A stretch of DNA of 64,000 bases from contig CM077115.1 of NCBI GenBank assembly GCA_039619475.1, positions 494,347,352 through 494,411,351 on the forward strand, in the 5' to 3' direction. This DNA comes from Icerya purchasi. Its lineage: Eukaryota > Arthropoda > Insecta > Hemiptera > Monophlebidae. The first letter of the stretch is position 1; every line of letters starts with the position of its first letter. The position numbers were made by a program, and so were the translations under genes. Positions 1 to 12,700 of the stretch are shown here, piece by piece. The notes beneath the pieces are model-generated. The model was not told the origin of the DNA. It saw nothing but the letters and a program-made list of their open reading frames with translations, and made no database searches.

Positions 1-3000
1 AAATAATTTGCTTTCTTTTTAATAAACAACCGTAACAGTACGATGATCACTCATCGCGGTCGCTTCCCATTTAAAATTTCTCGTTTCGTAGAATTTTCTT
101 AACGATGACCATTCTATATACTTAATTTTTTAATGTTTAAATCTGTAACAATAAAATAATTTTTAATTTTTTTTTTCTTTAACTAAAAGTGTTTGCATAA
201 AACAGAGTACTTCATAGTGCAAAAAGGTTACAATATCTTAGTCGCATAATAATTAAGTCAATATGATAGAATGATTAAATAATAGTACAATATAGATAAA
301 GTATGAGACAATTTTGCATCCCGATGTGGTTCTGTGTGAGTATGTACTGCTCGTAAATTAATGAAAAAACCATTTTGAATATAATTTTCAATGAAAATGA
401 AAAAGTTACAAATAATTTATACAGTAATGTATAAAGATTATAAGACCAAAATGAGACGAAAAGGTGCATAATCGATATTTTTCAAGAGTTCAGATAGAAT
501 ATGACAAAAATTCATGTAGCATACTTAAACTCAAAAAAATTTCACCCTTGTTTGTGCCGATGATATTCCGCCGCAGAAATGATCACGAATCGAATCGTTT
601 TTATTTGTTTATTCTCACGTTTCCTTCTATTCACGCTGCACAGCTGGAATGTCCTCTAATGTATCCATAAAATAGAACATATTTCTTCGCCTAAATTAAA
701 TTTCGGAATAAGAGGAGTTATAGGGAAAATACCAATAAAAAATATCATCGGAGGAACCGAATATTGCCCCATAAGATTAATGAGTGCAATTAGAAAAAAA
801 ACTTTAAAAAGGTACTTGGACATTTAATGAAATATCTTAGAAAAAAAGCTGCCTCGAGGAATTTTGAGGAGAAAAAGAAAAAGGTCATGACACAAACTAT
901 TTAGAGAAATGCATAGAGACATATATCAGGGATAGAGGCGCAATGCAATTAATATAATACGTTACTTGCGCCACGATATTCTGCACCACTCGGATGTAAT
1001 AATTTTAGTACTAAACATACAAGATGAATTATCCTTCGTAATAATGATCGCCTACATGAACTCTTCATGTAAATAACGGTACTCATTTATATTTTTATCC
1101 ACCGTTAGGGAACGTAAAAAGTTTTAAATATCTTTCGTATATATCTCAATAAATACTTGAACCGGAAAAAACACATTCAAAGTTTAAATTCGAAAATAAG
1201 ACAGATCCAGCTTTATATAAAGTAAAACCGGTACTATCTCATATCGAACACTACGTATTATAGTATAATTCAATAATGATTCTAGAATTTTATATGGAAT
1301 TCAAATATGGCGCGAGGCTAAGAAAGCGAAAATAAAATATAAGCAAAATACAAAAAAGGCGTTTGAAACTTATACTCCCCCACTAAATGCAAAACGGCTC
1401 TGGATCAATCTAGTGAAGGGAAAATGTCCCCCAAGATGTTTTATTACTATTATAGATTACTAGAATTTAATGTCAATAATACCCCAATTACTATTCAGGC
1501 AAACATTTCGGTTAACAAGAAACCAAAGTAATACATATTACATCTATCCTCGCAGCGTAAATCTACTTATTGATGACACTGATGATTCGGTTTTAATTAA
1601 ATTAATGAGTACAATTCCCAATAATATATTAAACGAAAAAAAAAAAAAAAAAAAAAAAATTGGTGTGTAGAAAAATAAAGTAGAAAAATAGCCGAAAAAA
1701 TGCAAGTTACGTCCCGAATCTCTATATTTCATAGCGCTGCTTTTTCTGTATTTATTTGTTTTTACTTTTTCGTTTCCTCTTCCCTGATAATTAATTTCTC
1801 AAAAAAGGAGAATGATTTTTGAACTGAAAATATTCCGTATGTGTACAGATGCGTGTTTATGGTGTGTGTATATGTATCTGCATGCGTACTCTATGCATAC
1901 TTCTACTTTTAGATATAACTTTAAGTTTACTAATATTATAATTTATAAATAAGCAAGAATAGTTTTGTAATTTTATTTGTTTTAATAAACGTTAATAAGT
2001 GTCGAACATTTGTGCAACGGGGGCATATTTGCCCTGTGGGACCTAAAACTTTAAAAATAAAAAATAAAAATATTTTATCGTTAATATTCTGCAAAAGTGT
2101 TTTTAAATTAGGTAAATAGTTTCAAAAACCGAACTATCGGGGTGGGGGGGGGAAGAAAGCCATCTGCCGCATTATCTAATATTAACGCAGAAAACGACAA
2201 ATTTCGTTTTGATTTTAAAAAAGTTACTTAAACAGAATGGCTATCCAGAATTATTTGTGGAAAGACTTTCTTCTAGTTAAGTATTATTAAAATACCCTAT
2301 TAATAATCGTGAAAATGTGAAAGCGAATTTCACGAGGAAAGCTCAAACAAACACGACAAAAAAAAGAAGAACAAAACAAAAATTAAGCGAAGATATTTTT
2401 AAACGTTTTCTCTGTAAAACTAAAAATTCCAAATTTCTTTTCGTAGAAAAAAAAAAGGGGGGGGGAAGGAGGAAGTAAATGAACAAAAAAAAATAAATCG
2501 AGTTTAACTTTTTTCGTTTTTGGTTTGAACTTTTTTCGGGACACCATTTTCAATGTGCGTACCATTTTATTTCTTCAACGCGGCTATTTCTAATAATGAA
2601 CGGGGTCCATCCATTAAAGGAAAATCCGTAGCAGATGGGCTTCTGGACAGTTGTCCATAATTAGATTTCACTCGTTAGAGTCCGACGAAAGGATATCTTG
2701 TTAAGATGTTTTCCACGGCAAAATTGTGTATCTCCATTAAAACGTTATTAAACTGACACAGATCGAAAACGCTAAATGCCTTTTTGAAAATTTTTTAATT
2801 TTACGCTCGAATAAAGTAAAAAAGAATAATAATAAAACGGAAAAACAAAAACGAAATTTCAACATGCGGAAGTTGCGTGAATCTGTGCGAAATTCTTGGT
2901 CAAGTTCGTTAAGCCCTGTTCGCCTTTTTTCTTCTAATTCATCATTCTGCCCCTTTCGTTAAAGAATTCCTCCTGCTTGAGTTACAAATGATTCTAGCGA

Positions 3001-4765
3001 AATCCTTTGAATAGTTAAAAGTTTGCTGCTTTTGACATTTTTCTTCGACCTTCCGCTCGGTTAAATATAATCTGTCCGCGGGTAATTTTTTAACATCTTT
3101 AACCCTTTCAATAGTCTTATAATTGTTCAAAGATTTTTCAGAGTCAACCACGCATTAAACGAATCGTTTCTTTTCCTCTTCCCTCTTCGCCGCCTTCTTT
3201 CTCTGTGTGTCCGTAAAAAGAAAGAGCAAAATCGAAATATACATCTCAATTCCTATTTCGAAGCTCGACAAATACAATCGGTTCCTAATTACACCGGCTC
3301 TTTTCCCCGGTAGAGGCTTTCGTTCCGGCCCGCGTATTCGAAGCCCCGACAGACTTTTTAGCAATGCAAATATTGTTGCGGTATTTAATATTTAAAAGGG
3401 TTCTTTACGAATTGTTAAAAATGTATTTATCGACGGGGTACTGCCACAAATCCGATTTTCAGCTTCTGGGAATTTTTAGCAGAGTCAGGCGAAAATTTTC
3501 CTTCACGAAAATGAATGCGAGAAAAATTGTTAAAAACGGCACTCGTTATATTTACAGATTATGTTTAATTAATGTGAAATAGTAATTTTCACGATAACTA
3601 TCAAAGGCTTCGATGATATTCATATTTGCTTCTTTTTTTTTTTTTCTTCTTTTTACAGCCTATAAATTACATTTGAAGATCCGCATATGAACTGATGATC
3701 GAAAATCGATCCCAGATATCTGATGAAGTTAGTCTGCAGAATTTGTTTATTTCGATTCTTCATCGGTAAGCAGGAAGACTTCTTTATGATTAATTTTTAA
3801 TTTTCCATAAATTATACAATGGGGTTCCTGCATTAACGGTAACGTATGCGATCTTGGCCGGTTACCCACAATAGACATATATTATCCGCAAATATATAAT
3901 CGTTGTGTTTAACATATTCAGCCGTATAAGGCGTGAATAAAACCCCGGTCCAAGTATCCTTGTATCGAGCATTTTTTGGAAAAGCTGAATTGATTACAAC
4001 TTTGAAAGAGTCCATTGAACAGATATGGCTCCAAAAGTTTACTTTTAATACGGTCGATTTTAATTTATATTCTACTTCACGCGCGGTCAAACACTTCTGG
4101 AGTTGTTAATAAACGATTAGTATTAATGTCAGTCGTCGAGCTTTTAGTTCAAAATCCGGATTGATTTGGAATTGATTTACTAATGGTTATACTTTCTTCG
4201 GGCATTTCATCTTTTATTAATATTTCAAATATTTTACTTACTACACTTGATTGGGTAATTGGCCTGTAAAATGGCTGTAATTATTCTTACACGATTAATA
4301 CTGCGCTAAAAATATACACGTTCGAAACAGCGTACTCTATGGCTTCAGCATCTAGTGGTCTTTAATTGAAGAGATTTCTCATTTTTATTTTACCTCGCGT
4401 GGCGGTGTTTAAGGTTGCTGAAGTTGGCCTGATCGGACTTTTTATGTACTCTTCAAATTTTTTTTCAGGGTATTAAAAATTCCTGGAGGAAATTTTGTTC
4501 ATCTTTTTTCCGATCTACTTCCCTTTCTCTAAGGTCTGGAAAATGGCTAAATCATTTAAGGACCCACAGTACAATTATGCTCATTCGGCCCCAATCTCTC
4601 TATAGATCAACTTGTCTCTTTTATGGACTTTATTGCCCTATGCACCTTCTTTTAACAAAATCTTCTCCACCTCTGCTACATACTTTATTATTCCTCATTT
4701 CCTTACTTCTGCCTTTAACATTAGCGAGCTTCACGGTTCTTTAAACAAATCATCCAATCTCTTTC
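1..4765. other. AT-rich DNA without a recognisable gene
   Basis: No supported gene or intact mobile element is seen. The stretch holds short AT-rich ORFs with no recognisable domain, a run of about 21 A near 1639-1660, a 9-G run at 2144-2152 and another G run near 2457-2466. An 85-codon minus-strand frame at 3833-4090 has a fairly protein-like composition, but I cannot assign it to a family. Confidence 0.6.
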
Positions 4766-5200
4766 ATGATCCTCAAAAACCTTTCTGATTCTTCCCTTAG
4801 TAACCTTCTCCTAATATCTTTAACTCCTTTTTATGTATTCAGGTTATGTTTCAGAATCCTGGAGTTTCCTGCATCCTCTTTTCCTTTTATTTTATGTCCC
4901 CTTCTCCTTTCTGTTCTTTCCATACAGATGATTCTGATTTATTTTGCGACACAAATCACATTTTCTTCGAGTGCTCGTCTATATCCATAGAACGCCCCCA
5001 CTTTAATAGACAACTCCTGAATCTTGGTTTGTCTACTCCATTTAGTATTTCGTTTATTCTTTCACTTCTATGTCCGGCGATCATTCCTATTATAGCATCT
5101 TTCAATTTTTCTATCTCTAGTAGTATTCAGTTATAATTTGTTTCTTACTCTATCTCACTAATATAATCTAATGCTGGGTAATTCCTCGGCTGGACCCCCT
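4766..5200 (+). pseudogene. C-terminal fragment of an R1/Jockey-type LINE ORF2
   Basis: A frame running to 5136 reads CDTNHIFFECSSI (from about 4945) and then a Leu/Ser-rich tail containing LNLGLSTP. This matches, position by position, the C-terminus of two minus-strand LINE copies in this window (30427-30752 reads DDDHVFFECPAF ... LSLGLPTP; 63372-64000 reads CVANHIFFECPAL ... LALGLPAP). The H-x4-C pattern is the tail of the cysteine motif that closes many insect LINE ORF2 proteins. After the stop, 5178-5214 carries a diverged version of the GGGT...GCCGCTGG...CCC...AAAAA terminus of the family. The upstream part (4766-4990) lies in another frame, so at least one frameshift is present. The RT and RNase H regions are missing or unrecognisable. 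Dead copy. Confidence 0.6.
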
Positions 5201-6634
5201 CCCCCCAAAAAACCGACTCGAAGTTGTAATTTCGAGGTATTTGCTTTTTCCCCGTCGCTAAATCGGGCATTGCTTGAGCAACTGCTTTAGGATTCAAATA
5301 AAAAACTTCAAGATTAATCACTATTTTATTAAGGGTATATATGGTAAATTTATGTGAAATTATATCGTACTTTCGTAAGGAGTTTATTTTGGTCTTTTCT
5401 TTTAAAACGGATTAAATAAAAAGCTACAATGCGATAATTGTCGATTGTTCGTAAAATGGAAATAAAAAAAAACAAAACAGAATAGTTGTGAAATGGCAGA
5501 AACTACTCTCTAAACCTCGATTTGATAAATATATACGAAAATTAAAAGAAAAAGAAAAGTTTTATGTTTCTCCTCTTCCTAATTCGATTTGATCCGACGG
5601 GTAACTAATAAATAATATTATTATAAGTTTAACCACAATGCTTAAATGAGAAGTGCAGTTTGAGGCCCCATTTTAAACAAACTTCGTTTATCACTCATTT
5701 AATGTAAATAATTATATTCCACAATCATTTCTATTTTAATTACGAATTTATCATGTGTTTTATTTAATTCTAATTTTCATAAAATTATTGCAAATGCTTA
5801 TATCTTTTTGTCTATGATCAAATCTATCAAATTCTTCTATCTATAATCAAATTCTCCGATCGCACGTGAAATACTGTTTGAGTGCTATTGCAACCCACGT
5901 CATTCCGCGGATTATATATGTATAATACAGTTATCAAATTCTAAAGTTTATAGTTTTCTTAAAAATACCTTAAAAAGTAGCTTAAAAATATCATGTGAAA
6001 TTATAAACTGTGTATTAAAAAAAATTACTACAAATAACTGATTACTTATTTCGCCCATTATGTTTGAAAAAAAATCACAGCTACATACTACCTTCAAACT
6101 CATCCTGTATAATCGCTTGATATTGTTCCATATAATATTCACTTAAAAGGAATTTAAATTTTTTTTCATAATTCACGTTAATAAATTCGTATATTAAGTT
6201 GATATTATATTTAATTAAAAATAAGTTAATATGTTTACGAATTTCACAATCGAATAGGATAAATTTCTGCCAAAACCATCGATGTCAAATGATATTTCAG
6301 TATGCTTTTATTAATTTAATTGCTTTTTGGGTTAAAACTATTTGTATCGCCAATTTTTGATATATATAAAAGGATAGAAAAAGTCTACATATTAAAATGA
6401 TAATAAAGTAAACATTTTTTATTAAAATAAATACTGACTATTGTCTTTTTCAACTTTAACTTCAAGTTGTAATATTCGCATATAAAACTTTTTAAGTTAA
6501 AATTATTTGTCACTTGTTTCTGTACTTATTATATATTTATTGAAATGATGTACGTAAACAGAAATGCGCTATATAATTAACAAAATAAAAATTAATACTC
6601 AAACATGTTTCCTAATAATGAACTGAAGTTTTAT
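5201..6634. other. AT-rich DNA, nothing recognised
   Basis: Very AT-rich sequence with poly-A/T stretches and no reading frame with recognisable content. No repeat or mobile element could be delimited. Confidence 0.6.
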
Positions 6635-6642
6635 CTATGAAC

Positions 6643-6964
6643 CATAGGCGTACCCAGGGGGGGGGGGGATTTGGGGGTTCAAACTCCTCCCGAAATGGAT
6701 TTTTACGTTGCTGTATTGTCGCTTTAGGGTCAAAAGATGTCTTGGTACCAGGCATTCTGACAGTACAACTAACTATGTATTAGCGTAAATTATTCTCAAA
6801 ATGAAAACGAACAGAAGTCTTACGCATTTAGAACTATTATATAAAAGATTATTAATAAAATATAATTACTAAGTAAAATCCTTTTTTCTGTCAAGTGTTT
6901 TTTTTTAAAATGGATCGATCCCCCCCCCCCCCCCCCCCGAAAAACTTGTCTGGGTACGCCTATG
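6643..6964 (+). mobile_element. Non-autonomous hAT-type MITE, copy 1 (322 bp)
   Basis: The element starts CATAGGCGTACCCAG and ends CTGGGTACGCCTATG, giving a perfect 15-bp terminal inverted repeat. It is flanked by a perfect 8-bp direct repeat, CTATGAAC, at 6635-6642 and 6965-6972. An 8-bp target duplication plus ends beginning CA are the hallmarks of the hAT superfamily. It holds no reading frame, so it must have been moved by a transposase encoded elsewhere. Inside the left end is a run of 12 G (6657-6668), and near the right end a run of 19 C (6920-6938). A second copy lies at 9391-9716 in the opposite orientation. The perfect TIRs and target duplication suggest a fairly recent insertion. 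Confidence 0.9.
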
Positions 6965-6972
6965 CTATGAAC

Positions 6973-8880
6973 ATAACAATTTGAAGTTAAGTAGTCAATA
7001 TTTATTTCAATAAAAAGTGCTTACTTCATCATAATTTTTCTGTATCTACTTTTCCTATTTCTCTGGTCTTTTTCGTTATTTACGTTTGAATTATTATTCC
7101 AACAAATATGCAGTTCATTACTATGAAATGTGTCCTATTAATTTTTACTTTAGCCGGCTACCAGCACATTGGGATTTCTAAAAATTTTATTTTCTATAGT
7201 TGACGCACCTACAAAAAAAAAAAATGTATTTTGTTAATATAAAATTTTTGTTTAAGTATGACACTTCAATATATACATATATATATATCTTTTTAATTGA
7301 TACGATTCGTTGAAAAAATTTTAATTTTGAAATCTTTTTATTTTTATCATTCCAATATACATTAGCTAATATAATTAAAAGGTAAATGTATGTGTGTCCC
7401 ACGATTTTGAGTGCAGAAGTACATTGTGAATATAAAACGTGGAAATGTGAAATTTATTATATAAATTCTTTATATGCCAAAGATTTACCTCACAAATGGA
7501 CACTTTTTAAAACTTTAATTTAGCTATTTAAAATTAATTGTAAAGTTTTCTATCATCTGAAATATTGCTCACACTAAATAGAAAGTACAAAAATTCGCAA
7601 ATTTTAAATTATCAATTAACACTTTTAGTTTTAAAATTTAAGTTTTTAACATTTACAATACATTATATTAAATACATTATTACATCATCAAAATTTAAAA
7701 TTATATTAAAATTAAATTTAAATTAAACAAAATCCCTAAAGGTAGAAATAAGCTGACTTGACAACACTGTGTAAATGTGTTTAAATACGAACTATTAATT
7801 CCACAAGTTTACAATTTCGTTTTAAAGAGTATGTTAAGTTTTATACGGAATTTATTTTATGGTTTTTTGTTATTACAAAAGGATAAATTAACTTCGAGTT
7901 TTATACGAAATTTGTTTTATGATTTTGTGTTATTATAAAACAATAAATTAACGCTTGGTACTTAAAGAATTATCAAACAAGTTTATATTGCTTCATTACT
8001 TTTAATATCAGCTAGTAAACGATTCCTATACGAATTTCATATGAAGCACGGTAATTAATTAAGGGAAAAACTAAAATTTGTCAAATTATACAGTGTTTTA
8101 AATTAAATTGTTAAGTTTTCTTAAAAATTTGGAATGCATATGGAACATACTGTGTTTTACATTATTTAAATTAAAGTGTATGTATAAAAGGTTAATTTAA
8201 AATTCGTTTAAAATGAAGTTTGTGTTTTGTGGCATAAAAGTAAATGTATATTTTACAATATTAATTGTTATTAATACACTGAAATCATCTGAATATGTAG
8301 TAGAAAATAGAAATAACTAAAAATTCATTAAATGTATAGTTTAGTCAATTGTTTTCAGTCAAAAGTTAAAAGTTTTAGTTTACTTTCTTCGTTTAACAAA
8401 AATATTTACCCATAATTTGCATTGGTTTTAATTTTAATTAACATGGTAAATGCAGCACAATTGTTAATTTAATATAAAATGATAAAATTTGGAAAAATAA
8501 GTTCTTTCATTTAAAAGTTTATACGCTGAAAACATTTTATCAAAATTCAGTTACGTTATTTTAGTATTTACTGTCCGTTTATACTACTCCAGGTACCGGT
8601 AAAAGGAAGTATAGATTTTATTACTGCAAAAATATTAAAAATTAAGAGTAAGCTCAATACTGTATTTTGTTTTAGTATCGGTAAATTAACTTTTTAGATT
8701 ACTAAATTTCCACATATTTTTATCGCAAACTGTCTATAATTTGTATATTATTCTCTGTCGAAAAAAAAAAATAACTCCAAATGAAAAAGAAATAAATGTA
8801 ACATTACAATCAGTCCTTTTATAATTCTTTAGCAATGGATGCATGTTTCACATATGTAGCTCAATTTCCGTGTATTTGTT
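6973..8880. other. Extremely AT-rich spacer
   Basis: No gene is seen. It contains a two-copy 60-bp tandem duplication (listed separately) and many short A/T runs. It lies between a MITE and a Helitron remnant, so part of it may be degraded Helitron sequence, but nothing upstream of 8881 could be aligned by eye. Confidence 0.5.
7837..7956. repeat. Two-copy tandem duplication, 60-bp unit
   Basis: The block starting AGTTTTATACG at 7837 is repeated from 7897 with about ten differences in 60 positions. Both copies contain TTTTATGRTTTT, GTTATTA and AATAAATTAAC in the same order. Confidence 0.75.
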
Positions 8881-9186
8881 TTTCAACAACTACCATTTCA
8901 ATTTAAAAGGTGGCAATTTCCCGTACGATTAAGCTTTCCTAAGAGCATCATCAAAGCTCAGGGACAGTCTCCTCAGGTTGTTGGATTACATCTTCAGAAT
9001 CCTTGTTTTTCTCATGGAAAATTATATGTAGGTTGTTTAGGAGTTGGTTGTGGCAGTAAATTATTCACTTTTACGTCAGAGGGAAAGACATTAAATATTG
9101 TGTACCCAGAAGGTTTACAAAATGGGGGAACGCCGCGGATACAGCTAGTACTAAATATAAAAGGTTTATTAACTTGTACGTTATAA
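8881..9186 (+). pseudogene. Helitron helicase (Pif1-like) C-terminus, fragment
   Basis: An open frame ending at TAA 9184-9186 reads FQQLPFQFKRWQFPVRLSF, then KAQGQSPQVVGLHLQNPCFSHGKLYVGC, then GSKLFTFTSEGKTLNIVYPEGL. This is the end of the SF1B Pif1-type helicase of Helitron RepHel proteins, where the family has FPVRLAFAMTINKAQGQS and FSHGQLYVALSRV. The AMTINKAQGQ block is changed to PKSIIKAQGQ, and the ALSRV part of the last helicase motif is changed to GCLGV, which should kill helicase activity. No Rep (HUH) domain or upstream helicase motifs are visible. The remaining frame is open for about 100 codons. No CTRR terminus with hairpin could be placed downstream with confidence. Confidence 0.85.
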
Positions 9187-9390
9187 CTGCTTTCTTATAA
9201 TTAATTCTGTTATTATTATTATTATTATTTTTATTTTATTACTATTATTATATGGCTTATTAAAAATAATTAAACACGTCTTTATTTCCTTTTTTAACAT
9301 CGCTGGGACAGTTATAAAATTTTAACCGATTATCTATAATAATTTCGCGATACTTTAAACTCATTCCACAGTTTGTTCAAGTCCTGTTTT
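9187..9390. repeat. (ATT)-rich low-complexity stretch downstream of the Helitron remnant
   Basis: From about 9206 to 9251 the sequence is dominated by TTATTATTATT repeats with interruptions. It could be a decayed microsatellite inside or next to the Helitron 3' region. Nothing else is recognised. Confidence 0.5.
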
Positions 9391-9716
9391 CATAGGCGTA
9401 CCCAGACCAGCTTTTTTGTGCGAAGGGGAGGGGGGGGGGTCAATTTAAAAAACCACTTGACAGAAAAAAAGATTTTACTTACAATTAGTAATTATATTTT
9501 ATAATTAATAATCTCTTGTACAATAGTTCTAAATGCGTAAGAATTAGGATTACTTCTGTTCATTTTCATTTTGACAATAATTTATACTAGTACATAGTTG
9601 TACTGTCAGAATGTCTGGTACCAAGACATCTTACAACCGTAAAGCGATAATACAGCAGCGTAAAAATCCATTTCGGTGGGTTTGAACCCCCAAATTCCCC
9701 CTACGGTCTGCCTGTG
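9391..9716 (-). mobile_element. Non-autonomous hAT-type MITE, copy 2 (326 bp)
   Basis: This is the reverse complement of the 6643-6964 element along its length. Shared blocks include GGTACCA..AGACATCTT, the TGTACTGTCAGAATG block, a CACTTGACAGAAAAAA block and the G-rich end (10 G at 9430-9439). Its first 15 bases equal the family TIR exactly. The other end (9702-9716) is diverged, about 9 of 15 positions matching. It is flanked by CCTGTTTT (9383-9390) and GCTGTTTT (9717-9724), a target duplication with one mismatch. Divergence of the end and duplication suggests that this copy is older than copy 1. Confidence 0.88.
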
Positions 9717-9724
9717 GCTGTTTT

Positions 9725-12700
9725 AGATTAAATTTATAAATTAACATGTATTCAGTTTTTGATATATCTACAATTAAATTGTATTTTTCATATTTTTTTA
9801 TTACTTCTCACCTTGTGAGTCTAAATTTCGATCGCGTAGAACATATTTTTTCCGACATTTTCGATTATTTTGGTTACTGACGACAAAATCGTTACAATCT
9901 GCGAAAGAAAAAGTAATGAGTAATTTTAACATTCGCGTAATGCAAAATTCTGGATATGCGCGCGGTTCATTTTAAATTCAGCGCTTTATAAGTTTCAAAG
10001 AAAAAAGTAACATTAAACAAACAATTAGGCGTTCTCTGATAGTGGAATATTTAATCGCTGTGAACAGTGGAATAAAAAAAAAAAAATGGTAGTCTTTTGC
10101 ATGTCTGTGAAGTAATTTTCTAGATTATACATCATCATTTTTTTCATCGTATTTTGCTATTGAATACGTGTATCGATTGTTAGAATTTTGAAGTGTCCGT
10201 GTCCATAGCTAGAGGAAGAATTTTGGGAAAATCGACTACGTACATGGCAAAAAGTTTTAAAAATAGAGCGCGTTAGAAAAAGTTTTTTTTTTTTTTTTTA
10301 ATTTTAAGTACTGCAGATCATCACTGTAGCCGATCCGGAATAAAAAAGAAAAAGAATAATAAACGAGTGACGATGGTGGCCCCCGAAAAAGCTTTGAAAA
10401 AGAGTAAATCCGAGTTGGTAACTCTAATTCTTAAGAGACATTTCGTGTCAGATGATGTGAAATTGCGATCTGAATATTGAATGATGTCTTTAAAATTTCA
10501 ACCGCTGATGCGCCGCGGCGATAGAACACATTTTTAAATATATTTACCACTGCGACAGCTTGATCAAATAGCCTCTTTTGCAAAATAGCAGCAAGATTAG
10601 CGATTATTTTAAATTTATTTTTTCGCTTATTTTTAGCTAGTTTTTTTCATTTAAATTTTTTAAAAAAAATAACAATTTCTTTTTAGCAAAATCTAATTTT
10701 AACGTACAAATCGGTAAAAAAAGAAAAAAATTTTCGCCTTCTTGGAAGTATTACCGATAGAAAATTTAACTTTTGCCAAAATGCGTTAAACAAGTTTACT
10801 ATATTCATTAAGGAACTGTTTAAAACTTAATCCTTTATTTTTCATTTAATTACATGAAAAAATTAGTTGTAATACTGCAACCAACGAAGTTTTTTATTAA
10901 TCCTTCTATAGCAAATTCGCTTCGTTCTTCATTAACTGATCAGCATTTATTGCTTTTCAACTATGAGCGATGAAAATTTAAATTGTAGCTATCGGATCGA
11001 TTTTGAATATGAATAGAGTTTTTTGATAAATATCGTCGTCCAGAATATCCTTTACGTAGAATGGTCGGAAGCCAAAGCGAATTTTTTCGCAGTGGAGTAA
11101 AAATTATTATATCACCGCGGGTTTGTTGCTTATGAGTTTGATTAGGAAATGAAAGAAAAAGAAAAATCTGCAGTTGAACAAATGCTGTTAAACAGGTAAT
11201 TCTCTTTATTATTATTATTGTTATTATTTCAAATTAGGAAGCGAATTTTTACAAAAAGAAAAGGCATTATTTTTTTTGATGTCTTGCAAATAAAAGACAT
11301 TCCTTTTCACTATTACATATGTTTCTAGGCACGACAATGTTCCTAACATGAACATGTTTAACAGTTGTGAACATTAGAAAATTTTCAAGATTAAAAAAGT
11401 AATATACAAAAACTTCGATAACTAAGAAGATACCTCTGTTTCGCTTACTCATCAGGTAATTTTACGAATAAATTTTTCCTTTTCACGAACTATTTTATGA
11501 ACTTCAAAAAGAGTTCTCTTAGAAATCTTTTTCTAAATTAATGCTAATTTACGAACTATGCACATAATTTGAATCCATTTATTTCGCTCTAGTCTCAATA
11601 AGATACAAAAAAAAAAAAAAAAAAAAAAAAAAAATCGAGGGCCTAAATGGTTTTAAACAGAAATTCCGAGATGATTGATCATTATGAAACATCGTTTTGA
11701 TCCCATCGTTTTCGCGGTAGATTTAAACGTTGTGGACTTTACAACACCTGTGATCAAAAGATTGTGGAATTCGCAGTGAGACGTGCAATTTAGAGTAATT
11801 CTTCATTATCCGTGATAAAAAGGTTCAGTGTTTACACGTGTAACGTTGAAAAGGCAAAATTATATTTCGTAATTTTAATTAGCAAATTTATGTACAATAT
11901 TAGTTACATCCGCGGAATAATTTTATTTTTTAGCGAAATACTGGATTCGGTGAGTTTTATGCGCTTCAGTTTTAAAATTTAAATGCTCCCTCCGATTAAA
12001 TTCTTTCAGTTTCTGATACTTCAATAAGATTAAAAGCTTCTTTCGGATATTTCTCATAATTTTCACTTATTTTTTATGTTTGAAAATATGGCGTGTTCAA
12101 ATGGGTGGCGAGTTACGAATTTTTAAGCGATTTTGTCGCTTATCCTTTTTGTTTATGTATATACCAACTAAATGTTATCCTTAATTCTATTATTTCATTA
12201 AAAAAAAGTTTTTGTTTTTTATTACGAAGTATAATTTTTCTCACTCTGGTTGTGAATTATTTTTTAAGGGCGACGGGTCGTTTCAAACATTTTTTCTCGA
12301 TGCTATTTGCAATTTCTAACGGCTTCGGGCCCGAGACAATGATGAAAATTCTCTGAAAGAGCACTTTAATTACGATATTTATGCGGGTGCAATTTCAAGT
12401 TTGTAAGCGTGGAGATTTGCCTTTTCTAAAATTTCGGCTATTATTTCGTACATTGTACGTATAAGAAATTCTAAAAAAAAAAAACACACACACACTGACA
12501 AAAAACGGCAAGATGGGAAATTTCACTGCTTCAGTTCCGGGCGCCAGGGTGCGAAATATTTTTAAACCCATTCCATCGACACAGCGTATTGCGGTGAAAT
12601 TTGACACGATTGGAGATGAGCGCTTTTCACGTAATCAACCGAAGCGTGAAATATCAAAAACGCTAGAAGAAAAAAAAAAATGTTAATATACTACCTGGTT
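9725..12700. other. AT-rich DNA, nothing recognised
   Basis: No supported gene. Contains long homopolymers (for example the A run at about 11609-11633) and a small (CA)n at 12484-12496. The short frames present are low in complexity and have no domain I know. Confidence 0.55.
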
